Positions 48,504 through 58,606 of a DNA stretch of 64,000 bases are shown one piece after another. The stretch lies in contig NC_064678.1 of the NCBI RefSeq assembly GCF_023278565.1, positions 6,262,001-6,326,000 of the forward strand, read 5' to 3'. The notes beneath the pieces are model-generated. The model saw nothing but the letters and a program-made list of their open reading frames with translations, did no database searches and had not been told where the DNA came from. This stretch comes from Colletotrichum lupini (taxonomy: Eukaryota > Ascomycota > Sordariomycetes > Glomerellales > Glomerellaceae). The position numbers and the translations under genes are program-made. Positions within the stretch are counted from its first letter, which is position 1. Each line of letters starts with the position of its first letter.

Positions 48504-49732
48504 TTACACAGACGCATCTCCTTCTCCTTGTGGCATCGATTGTGCTGCCTTGCCGATGATCTCCTTGAGCTCGTCCTTCAGCGTTTGTCTGAAACTTTTG
48601 TCTTTGAAGCAATACATGATTGACAGCAGCGTGTGGTACTTCATCGCGTACACAGCGTTTCTACCGTCAAAATCAGCCGTGGGCTCGGCTGCAGGTATTC
48701 GCTTAAGGTATTCGCGAATACACGGTTGACCAAGCTTGTATCTTGGGTTTCGGCAGATGCCCAAATCGGCTAGAAAGTCCCTCGCGGTTAACCCATGAAA
48801 CCACAGGATCTCTACAGCCTTGAGAAATCTTATTACTGACCCTCGTTGTGTCCCCAAAATGCACAGGCGTCAAACATGCATAATCCATTTGAGGATTTCT
48901 TCGGCTTGATATTCCCAGGCCATAGATCAGAGTGAATGAGGCAGGGCATGACAGATCGTCCTTCTCTTTCAAGTGGAGCAAGGTATCTCGAGATCACTTC
49001 GTGGAGAAATATCATCTTGAGCGCTGTCAACTCATCGTCCATGCCATGAACGCGGTCGTCCTGGTCGAACAGACCCTTCATCTGCTGTCTCCAGAATGAT
49101 TCCCAAGAAGAGTTCCACGAGTTGTTGACTGGAACATTGGCAAGATGAGTAGTGACATGAAAGCCGAATTTTCTGGTTGAGCTTTTCCCCATGCTGTTAG
49201 CATGGAGCTCCCACACAGAAGCCGCCCAATCCCCAGGGCTGGGGAGGTCTTCTCTCATTTCCACGAACTGGCTAAGATAGAAGTGCGTGTTTGGATCGAT
49301 GGTGTATGTTCCCCAACCGATGGGCTTTGGGACCTGGCCTGGAGAAAAGGTGTATAGAGCCTGTTCAGCTTCGAATGTGCCTCTCATCATCTCCATTCCA
49401 ATTGCACCACGCGCACCCTACGCGAGAGTGAGAACTAATTTGGTCCAAATGGGAGTCCATTAATCACCTTCTTGAAGTACTCTTTCATCGTTCCATCTTC
49501 CAACTGAACCACAATCTGAACCGTGGCCACCCAAAGACTATGGCCTGATGGTGCCACTTTGAGTACACTACAGCCTGTTGGAAGCTCTGTTATGATGTCA
49601 AGGCGTGAGCACACTGAGTTCGAACCCGGACCTAGCAAGGTTGAAAAGAAGGTACACACTAGCAAAAACAGCGTCATCAAGCTCACAGCCTTCGCCTGCA
49701 TGCTCTGCCTGGTCTAGGTATCCGCTCTCCAT
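48504..49732 (-). CDS. Fructosamine-3-kinase-like protein (ketosamine kinase family)
   Basis: Kinase-fold enzyme of the fructosamine kinase / aminoglycoside phosphotransferase superfamily, which phosphorylates protein-bound or free ketosamines for deglycation. Four exons on the minus strand (49732-49687, 49631-49468, 49417-48841, 48769-48504) give 350 residues, all in phase. The N-lobe has GHSLWVATVQIVV and EYFKK (the likely ATP lysine). MRGTFEAEQALY and PKPIGWGTY follow, as in the family. The catalytic loop is CLIHSDLWPGN, where HGDLW is usual, and the metal-binding Asp is in MFDACAFWGHNE. The third junction gives NEADLGICRNPRYKLG, equal in length to NEYELGDWRNPRYKLG of relatives. The first small exon (MESGYLDQAEHAGEG) is inferred from phase and is the least certain. 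Confidence 0.85.
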
Positions 49733-50150
49733 GCTTGGTGGAGGTGTTGAGGAGCTGGTTAATTAGGTTCGGCTTGGAGTCTAACGCGGGGTAGTGGCTG
49801 ACAAAAGGAGTAGCCAGGGAGAGGTCCAATCCTCGCCATCCTGTAGCCGCCCGGCTCCTTACGCATGTGGTTCCCGCGAGCCCAATCACGTGGGGGCAAG
49901 AGAGACCCTGTCCAGTCGCCGGTATCCTCGCAGTTGCTGTATCTTGAACCTCAACATGAGAAGCGACTCTCTGTTTCTCTCGTCCATTGCCAAGTTTCCG
50001 GCATCCTGGTTCTACATGCAGTCTTGATGGTCGTTACTGGCGCCATGTCGATTGACAAAAGCCCTTCGTCATCTGTATGTGCGCCCTCATCCGTGCTAGT
50101 ATCTTAGATCCCGTTCTACATCCCCCGCTTAACTCGGTAGCTCGAAGCTA
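49733..50150. promoter_or_regulatory. Divergent promoter region of kinase and NLR genes
   Basis: A 418-bp spacer between the start codons of the kinase (-) and the NLR (+). GC-rich and unremarkable; it must drive both genes if the start codons are right. Confidence 0.45.
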
Positions 50151-53100
50151 ATGTTTCCGTCGTACCAGCTGGCTGGTATCACTGCTGAGCCGCCGTTACT
50201 CTCTCCTAATCTCAGAAGTGACGAAACTCGAGTTCGTGCGCCGTCCTTCGGCCCGCTACAACATCGGTTACGGAAGCTTAGCACGCGTCTCTCTCGGTCA
50301 TCGAGATCCGACAGCTCATGCAGTATTCAATCACTTTCTGCTGCTGATGTCAAGGGAGCCCTCGGTCTGAACTTGCTTCATGCGCCCTCGGAACCAGCAA
50401 TCGACTTTGTGTTCGTAGGTTTTTGAGGAAGATGGAACGACTCCATGTGGCAGGACTGATACTTGCTTGTTCAGATTCACGGTCTGGGTGGGGGATCGAG
50501 GAAAACATGGAGTCATTCAGCCGATATTGGCATGTTTTGGCCTAGAGACTGGCTGCCAAATGAGGCCGGTTTCAAACACGTCCGCATTCATAGCTTTGGG
50601 TACAACTCAGACTGGACAACACGGAAGGACAGCCGGTTAACAGTCCATGACTTTGGACAAGCGTTGCTTGCCGATCTTCACAATTCCTCTTGCCTTCGCA
50701 AGAATGGCGATGTCAGTCAGCCTCCTACATACATGTATCTACCGCCCAGGGCTAATACTAACCTAGACACCGATTGTGTTCATATCTCATAGCATGGGTG
50801 GCTTGGTGGCCAAAAAGGTGTGTCCGAGAGGACTTCATATCCCGAACTGGTAACACCGTACTGATATTCTTCAGGCGTATCTCATAGCCACGCGTGATCC
50901 GAATTACGAAACTATCGGGAAGAGGATCCATACTATGTTATTCTTAGGCACGCCTCATCGCGGAGCTGATTCTGCAAGTGTCGCGAGATTGGTCCGTCAG
51001 TCGGCTGGGTACGGCTCAAAGGCGTTTCTAGATGATTTGATTCCCGGCAGTGGAACACTAGATGTAAGTCAAAGCATCAGCTCATCAACGTGCCTAAAAG
51101 CAAATATCTCACATACTTCAACACAGCAAATCAACGACGAGTTTAGACATATTTGCCACAATATTAACCTCTGGTCTTTCTTTGAGAGTTTGCCAACGAG
51201 TTTCGGCCCCACATCATCCTTAATTGTCGAAAAGGAATCTGCCGTTCTTGGTAGGCAATGCTTTCACGTCCAGCTACGCATGTTCGTCATTCTTGTTCAT
51301 TTTCTGACAATAGCTTTTGGCTTCCTCAGGGTTACCGAGAGAACATGTCCAGTATCTTGAGGCCGATCACCGACAAATGTGCAAATTCGATTCGCCAAGC
51401 AATCCAAACTATTTGACTCTACAACGAGCCTTTCAAACCATAGTCGAAGAGATCGGGACTGTCAGTGAGCCGATCCTTGGAACCATAAAATTACCTTGTC
51501 TGTCAAGCTAACCAATATTCACTCCTTCAGCTTTAGTCCAAAGCCAACAGGAACATAAATCCAAAATGCGAAACATTGCTGCATTCCTGTGTATTGATCA
51601 ACGGCCGGACGCAGTTCTTCTTGCTATAAACGAGAAGCAGCACCTCGAATCCTGTACGTGGTTGACAGATAGTGATAGATTCCAGAAATGGATCTATGGG
51701 CCAATCGGTCATTGGGCCGACAAAGAGTCATTGTCAGAGCCTTCTAGAGATCTAGAGTCTAAGTTTTTATGGCTCAATGGCCGCCCCGGGACCGGGAAGA
51801 CTATCGCTGCCGGCCATGTAATCCGACATCTCCAATCTCGCAACCTTGACTGCAGCTTCTTCTTCTTCAGGCACGAGGAAACTTCTTCCTCCACTCTAGC
51901 CCTTTTGATGAGATCCCTAGCATTCCAAATAGCCGATTCAAACTTTGAGGTGCGCCAGGCTCTGGCTTCTATGGCCGAGGACAACAGAACCCTCAAGTTT
52001 GAGGATCACTATTTGCTCTGGGCAACTCTTTTCAACGAATGCATTTTCAAAGCAAAATTTGACCGGCCTCAATTCTGGGTTATAGATGCGATTGACGAAT
52101 GCTCCTCCGAAGACCTACCTGGCTTGATTTCCATGCTGTCCCACATGGAACAAACGTCACCCATCCGAGTCTTGGTTACCAGCAGACCTGGTGGGCAAGT
52201 TAGGCGGTATTTAACACTGGAACGCACGGATTTTGTGAAGATCGTCACAGGCGAAGAGGGTTCGCTTAGAGACATCGAAGTGTTTGTTGAAGCCATGTTT
52301 CTTCAGACATATGATGCTGATCAATACGATGGCATACAGAATCTTGTCGCCGATGTTCTGACAAAAGCAGATGGCAATTTCTTATGGACGTCCCTCACAG
52401 TAGCCCGTCTGGAGAATGCATACAGTGTGGAAGACAAGCAAGATGTTTTGCGACAAATTCCGCCGCAGATGGACGAGCTTTATTCCCGCACACTCGATTT
52501 GATATCCCAATCACCTAGCGCTGAGCTGGCCGAATGTGTGTTGAAGTGGGCGATTTGTTCGCCAAAATCGCTTCACATCAACGAGCTAGCCGAGGCTGTG
52601 AAACTCGATGTCGGGAAGACTTTAGCAGCCAATGGAAGGGAGCTGGAGAGCATGACGGGACACCTCATTGTCGTGGATGGTCAGTCATATATTCGCGTCG
52701 CCCATCTAACGACATCAGCCTTTTTAAGCCAAGAGAGAGACAAGGGCTTCTGGATCGACACTGGGAAAGCGCATTCAGAAATTGCTGAAACATGTCTCGA
52801 CCTGCTGTGCAGTTCGAATTTTGCGCCACCAAGAACGCATCGAGGAGTCGCAGCGGCCAGGATGCCTTCTCTTTCCCCACTATCAGAATATGCTGCACTG
52901 AGCTTCCCTTACCATCTCGCTCAAGCCTCCTCAGCCACTGGATCTTCGCTTCTCCTCCTAGCAAAGTTCTTCACTACAAATGTCCTGACCTGGATTCAAC
53001 GAACAGCTACAGCTGGGAACCTGTGGACCTTGCAGCTCACTGCACAGAGGCTCAAGACATACCTGGGCCGCCTAGCCAGATGTCAATCTCCTACCAGCAC

Positions 53101-55342
53101 GGAGTTCCACACTATCGCAACATGGGCAAATGATATCTACCGCATCCTCGCCGTATTCCATTCTATTCTTCTCACCTCTCCATCTTCAATCCATTTTCTC
53201 ATCCCGCACTTCTGCCCTCCCAAGTCGATGATTGGGCAGATCTTCGCAAAATCAACCAAGCGACTTCGAATTGCTGGTCCGAGAGAAGAAGATTGGAACG
53301 ACAGATTGACGGGATACATATTCTCAGAAGAGGCGTATGCAATCGCCTGCTGTACTCGCCTACTGGCTGTTGGTCTTGCCAGCGGAGAGATCAGATTATT
53401 CCACCTTGCTGGGTCGGGGGCATTCGATGCCGCTGCTACATTGAATCACGGGAAGAGGGTTCGTCTGCTTGCCTTCAACCGAGCTTCTTCAGTACTAGTC
53501 TCATGTAGTTCTCGAAACCTACAAATATGGGACACCCACCGGTCTCCAGAACCTATCAGGCTATCTCCCGTTTGGTCACGAACTATCGACTTCACTCCAG
53601 GATCAATTTCATTCGACCATGACGAAGAAATGATAATTCTTTCCAATCCTCATGGTACCTCTTTGGTGATTTACGATATCAAAGATGGAAAAGAAGCAGA
53701 GCGGAAACTTTTGCATGCCCCCTCGGTCTGGGACTCAGACTCGTCGGATGAAAACGATAACAAACTTGGTTTATGGACACCAGCAATGCAGATACGACTC
53801 GACTCGGACCACAAGCTTGCAGCGTTATCTTACAGACATGCTTCAGTCTCAATCTGGGACTTGAATACTTCTGTCTGCGTCGGCAACTTTGAGAAAGACA
53901 ATTTCAACTATGTTTACGCTACCTCACAAGTTCTGGACATGGTGTTCAATCCAATTGCTGAGGTCGAGCTGCTAGCAATATCATACATGGACGGCGACGT
54001 GGTAACTTGTAATCCATGGACACAAGACCAAGCAAACAAGTATCACCTGCAAACATTGCTATCTGCTCTATCCACTAGCTCCGATGGCAGGATTCTCGTA
54101 GGTGCTGCAGAGGACGGAGGCATCTACCTTTTCCTCTTTGAGACCTTGCAGCCAATTTACCACATTCAACTACCAGGAGATCAACTAAGGATCAGAGATA
54201 TCGCATTTTCAGCAGATAATCTCCGTTTTTACGACATCCGGGGGCAATGCTGCAACGTCTGGGAGCCGATTATCCTCCTTTCCAAAGAGGAGTACGATGA
54301 CGACTTCCTAGAAATTTCATGTTCCAGAGAAGAAGTTCCCCTTCCGGAAATAAAAGCATCCCGTTCTCATGTGTATCAGTGGGGAGAAAGCATCACGGCC
54401 ATCGAGCCAGCCAACGACATGTTACTCGTCGGGCGCCAGGATGGCACAATTGATGTCAGTGATCTGACCACCGGCGAGATGGTCGAGAAGCTCCGGATTC
54501 ACGATGCATTTGCAGAGATAAAATCATTAGACTGGAACGAAGACACGTGTACGCTTCTCAGTATCGACACTACTTGGCGTCACATTGTCACCAGAGTTAC
54601 TTCCCTGGGGAGTGGACCTGGAGCACAACTTACTTGTTTGTTCAACCGCAGAGGTGATAGTGATACATCTCAGATAATCCTGAGTCCAAAAACCGAATCA
54701 CTGCTGGTCTGTACACATTCAAGTGCGACGTTAATTGCTCTCAACGGCACTGTCATGGGAGAGGAGAAGGATCTCGAGGGAGCCTGGTGGTTGAAACATC
54801 CATCGAATTCTTCCCATCTACTCGCCTTTCAAGACAACCATTTTCATATCTATGAATGGTGTAATCTGAAGAGAGTGTGCAAGGGAATCTACCTATCTCC
54901 GAGCCCCCAAATCCAAGTTACAAAGGGTTGTCCTTCATGGATCAGCAGCAAAGGCTCTGGCTACTTGGCCCCGGGCCTTTTCAACGCGACGGAGCTAACT
55001 AGCGGCATTATCGCCGTCGAAGCTTCCAAGATTACACCCTCAACAGAGGTGATTCCGACTCGGAGTTTACATATTACATCTACGTCTCTACAATCAGTGA
55101 TTGGATGTATTAAATCGAGTCTGCTTTTCCTCGATACAGCCGGATGGATTTGCTCAATTAGCCTCAACTACATGGCAGATGCGCAACATTTCACGCGACA
55201 CTTTTTTATACCACTAACATGGCGTAGTGAGGCTGATGCCGTGATCAAGATTGTTTCAAAGACAGCGATTGCGTTCGGAAGAGGGGAGCATTTGATGATA
55301 TTTCACGGGTTTTTGGAGTTCGAGGAAAGGATACCGATATGA
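50151..55342 (+). CDS. NOD-like receptor: lipase-like effector, NACHT and beta-propeller domains
   Basis: STAND-class NTPase of the fungal NLR group, thought to sense non-self and trigger a cell response. Seven exons (50151-50414, 50475-50711, 50767-50817, 50875-51063, 51127-51250, 51330-51464, 51531-55342) give 1,603 residues. Residues 1-80 are a Ser-rich leader. An alpha/beta-hydrolase (SesB-like) domain follows, with HGLGGGSRKTW near 90, the nucleophile Ser 176 in ISHSMGGLVA, LGTPHRGAD, and His 302 in ADHRQM. The NACHT domain has the P-loop GRPGTGKT at 417-424, Walker B FWVIDAIDECS near 515-525 and VLVTSRP after it. From about 935 to the end the sequence is beta-propeller-like, with degenerate WD-type repeats such as SSRNLQIWDT, HASVSIWDLNTS and DGTIDVSDLTTGE. 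All key residues are present and the frame is open, so it looks functional. The ligand cannot be inferred. Confidence 0.92.
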
Positions 55343-55758
55343 AATTTAGGGAGGCAGTAAATCGTGCTCTTTCTATTCAATGAACCGTCATAATTCCCAC
55401 TATATGCAATAGACTTATGTGTTACGTTTGCCAGGGTAGCATCCGTAGAGTTTCGAGAGCTGTGCCATCGATGTGCAGCACGTTGACGTAATTCATGCCA
55501 ACCGCCATTTTCCTTGTCACCTGACGTATAATTACCGAATTCGTCAGTCCCCATAGGCTAAAACGGCTCTCTTTGAACAAGATAAGTGCGATAGGGGTTA
55601 TTTGAGCAGAGGTCAACCTCCCCTATTGTACTATTTCTTTGCATGAAACGCAAAAAAACATGACCAGAAGACTGAAATAAATGATTTCGGGTCAGTAAGA
55701 ATTCTTTTTCAATCCATTCATCACGATTAGCCACAAGAAGCGGTCTTTACATTATCTA
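55343..55758. other. Intergenic region between NLR and Fot1 element
   Basis: About 415 bp of host sequence: the 3' end of the NLR gene and, at its right end, the former upstream region of the MFS gene now cut off by the transposon. No exon recognised. Confidence 0.4.
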
Positions 55759-55806
55759 AGTCAAAGCACCCACTTTTGGGCACCCCCCCCTTTTAGGCAC
55801 CCTAAC
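55759..55806 (+). repeat. Left TIR of Fot1-like element
   Basis: Matches the reverse complement of 57599-57646 except for one extra C in the C-run and a few substitutions. CA dinucleotides survive here, so the ends escaped RIP. Confidence 0.85.
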
Positions 55807-57598
55807 AAAACATAGCATCTAAACATCAACACTAACTATAATTAATTAATTAACTACCTTCTACTACTATAATAATATAATCAAAATTCTCCCTAGGTAA
55901 TTCGACCCCTATAAGTTAATTAGGACTAACTAAATAGTCGCTAAAGTCCTCTTAAGCTTTTTATACGTTCTAAATATTTATAAACTTAGTATTTAGGTCT
56001 AAATATATAGTCTTCTTTTTCTTAGGCCTTATGCGCTTAATTTTAGCCTTAAGAACTCGAACTTAGTACCGAAATATAGCTAATTAATAAGCCTACTCCC
56101 TAAAAGCTTTTTTTACTTTTTAAAATAGTAGTCGTTAAGTATTATTATTTAAACTAAGCTCTATAAATAGCTTTGAATAATCGTAGAGCTCGCTAGCCTT
56201 TTTAAGAATTAACTAGTTAATAATAGAGGTTATTAATACTTAGTTAAATAGTCTATTAGTATTACTAGTTATCTATTTAGCTTTTATACCCCTTTTAAAT
56301 AGTATAACTTATATAAGTAAGATTATTAAGTTAAAAAGTAGCTTAGCTATATTAAGTAGCTATAGTTTAGTTACTTTCTACCTACTTTATATATTTAATA
56401 ATATTAAACTAGCTAAACGAGCAAGCTAGTAATAGCTTAAGAAGTACCGCTTTTTAATAATAATAAAATTATGTACTATATCCTCCTTACTAAGCTCCTT
56501 TTTATATATAGACTTAATAAGCCTAAAGATAGCTATATTTAATAGCTAGAGGATATAGGAAGCGTATAGTAATAAGAATAATAAGTAAACGTTATTTTTA
56601 TAACACTCCTATATAAATTCTATTATTATATAACTCTTATACTTATTTAGTATTAATAATTAAAGCTAATTTAGCTTACTAAGCCCCCTAATAGGGGGGG
56701 TCTTAGTTTATAATAAGAACACTTTTTTTAGCTAATAAAAAGTAGTTTCGTCGGTCGTCTAGCTATTATTTATTACTATAAACTTCTAACTATTATAAGT
56801 AGTAAATTAAAAAGGGAACTACTACTATTAAACCGACTTTCTTTTATAAATAACTAGTAGTTTAATAGCTCTATTATTAGTAAAAATATACTTAATAATC
56901 GTTACCTAAGTATACGAACTAGGCTCTTTTTTTCGTATTATTATAGCTTTTACTATACCTAAGACTAGCTTATTAGCTCCCTTACCCTCTATTATACTAG
57001 TCTTATTTATATTATACTTATTAGCTTATTTAATATTACTAATCTTTAGTATATGGAGTAATCTAAACTATTATTTAATTATATTAGTAATAGCTTTATT
57101 AATATAGCGTAAATCGATTAAATAACTTCTTTAAACCCTTATTAATAAATTCTTTTTAATAAAAGCGTTAATCTATTTCTTATTAAGTAATTTATTATCC
57201 CCTTAGGACCTTAGAACTTATTTAGTAAATTCCTTAACTTATTTATAAATTAATATAATACCTAAGTAATATTATATACGAATTTACTAAGCTAACTAGT
57301 CTTCTTATTATAAAAGAAGCCTCTAAAGCTCTATAAATACCCTCGCCCTTATTTAATAGCCTCTCTTTCGACCCTAAAGTATTATCCTAAGAACCCCGAA
57401 CTTAATCGAGGCCCTTTTAATAAAAAGACCGTTTTTAATAATATTAAGTACTTATTAAAGCTTATTTTTAGTATATAATACTATTACTTATTAATTAGTA
57501 AGTGTGCTAAAAAGGAATGCATTTGGACGATTTTTATAATTGTTATATTGAATTAAAATAATAAGTAGGGTTTTAATATAGTGGCTGGGAGGGATTTT

Positions 57599-57646
57599 TG
57601 GGGGTGTCCAAAAGGGGGGGGGTGCCCAAAAGTGGGTGCTTTGACT
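57599..57646 (-). repeat. Right TIR of Fot1-like element
   Basis: Inverted partner of 55759-55806; a nine-G run replaces the eight-C run of the left end. Followed by TA at 57647-57648. Confidence 0.85.
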
Positions 57647-57659
57647 TACAGCATTCAAG

Positions 57660-58606
57660 ATGGCTGCCACCGAGTCATCAGAAATGCCAGTCAAGCCAAC
57701 CCCCAACGACGACAAAGAAATAGCACCGTTCGTCGAAATAGCGCCAGAAGAAGAAGAGCCGCATTCAATTTTCACAACTAGCGTGAAGAGATGGATTAGC
57801 TATGTTGCTTCCTTCGGCGCCATGTTCTCCACCTTGAGCAGTTACATTTACTTTCCAGCTTTAGCCCCTATGGCCGTTGATCTCAACGTCTCCGTTGCGC
57901 TCATCAATCTCACCGTCACCTCATATCTGATCATAGCGGGCATCGCACCGGCCTTCATGGGCGATATCGCCGATCAAGGTGGTCGGAGGCCCGCATACAT
58001 TCTTATGTTCACTCTCGTCGTTGCGTCAAATATTGGATTGGCGCTGCAGAATTCGTACCCTGCTTTACTCATTCTACGTATGGTGCAAAGCGCTGGAGCA
58101 TCTGGTAAGTATACGACACTGTGGTAACTCACTATATACCACATAGCTGAGTCAATAACAGGTTCATACGGCGCAGCATATGGGATTGTTGCAGACATAA
58201 CAACAGTTGATGAACGTGGGTCTTATGTAGGGTCTATGCTCGTTTTGTAGGTCGATTCTTAAGAACATCTGCTAAGCCGCTTATTCTTTGGCCAACTTCC
58301 TTGTAATTCTTGGCTGATCGGATTGATAAAGTACCAACGCTGCTCCAAGTTTTGGTCCGGTCATCGCCGGGTTGCTCACGGAGAAGCTGAGTTGGAGATG
58401 GATATTCTGGTTTCTGGTCATACTGACTGGCACTTACCTGCTCCTCATCATTATTCTACTTCCGGAGACACAACGTCGAATCGTAGGGAATGGAAGTTTA
58501 AAGGCCCACAGGATTCATAGAAGTCTGTTTGACTCTCTCACCCGGGACCGAAAGATCAACTCGGTGGGGCAAGTTCAAGGACTTTAGGACGGCAAGCGGC
58601 AATACC
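57660..58606 (+). pseudogene. MFS transporter (DHA1-like), N-terminal half, interrupted by retrotransposon
   Basis: Major facilitator superfamily proton antiporter of the DHA1 (drug:H+) type, plasma membrane. Exons 57660-58104, 58162-58246 and 58332-58606 are in phase. After an acidic N-terminal tail come the first membrane helices (SYVASFGAMFSTLSSYIYFP), the loop motif MGDIADQGGRRPAY, and helices to GPVIAGLL, then WRWIFWFLVILTGTYLLLII and LPETQRRIVGNGS. This covers about six helices, half of the family length. A TAG at 58585-58587 stops the frame 20 bp before the copia LTR at 58607; the codons after it (DGKRQYL) continue plausibly. The stop may be RIP leakage (CAG or TGG to TAG). The promoter side is also cut: a Fot1 element ends 13 bp before the ATG. 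Confidence 0.85.

Larger units (their letters stand above)
55759..57646 (-). mobile_element. Fot1/pogo-type DNA transposon in the MFS 5' region
   Basis: A 1,888-bp element with imperfect inverted repeats of about 45 bp starting AGTCAAAGCACCCACTTTTG (55759 onward, and reversed at the right end), flanked by TA at 55757-55758 and 57647-57648. The AGTCAA start and the C-run resemble Fot1 ends. On the minus strand a decayed transposase is readable near 57030-56750: KTSIIEGKGANKLVLGIVKA, then KEPSSYTQVTIIKYI and LLVIYKRKSVQQQ (compare VIYKGKS-QQQW). The interior is RIP-mutated, the outermost bases are not. It differs in TIR sequence from the element at 23003-24865. Confidence 0.9.

Noticed and set aside
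51709..55554. Several 60-100 codon frames antisense or out of frame inside the NLR
   Set aside because: Shadows of the 3.8 kb NLR exon, which has full NACHT motifs.
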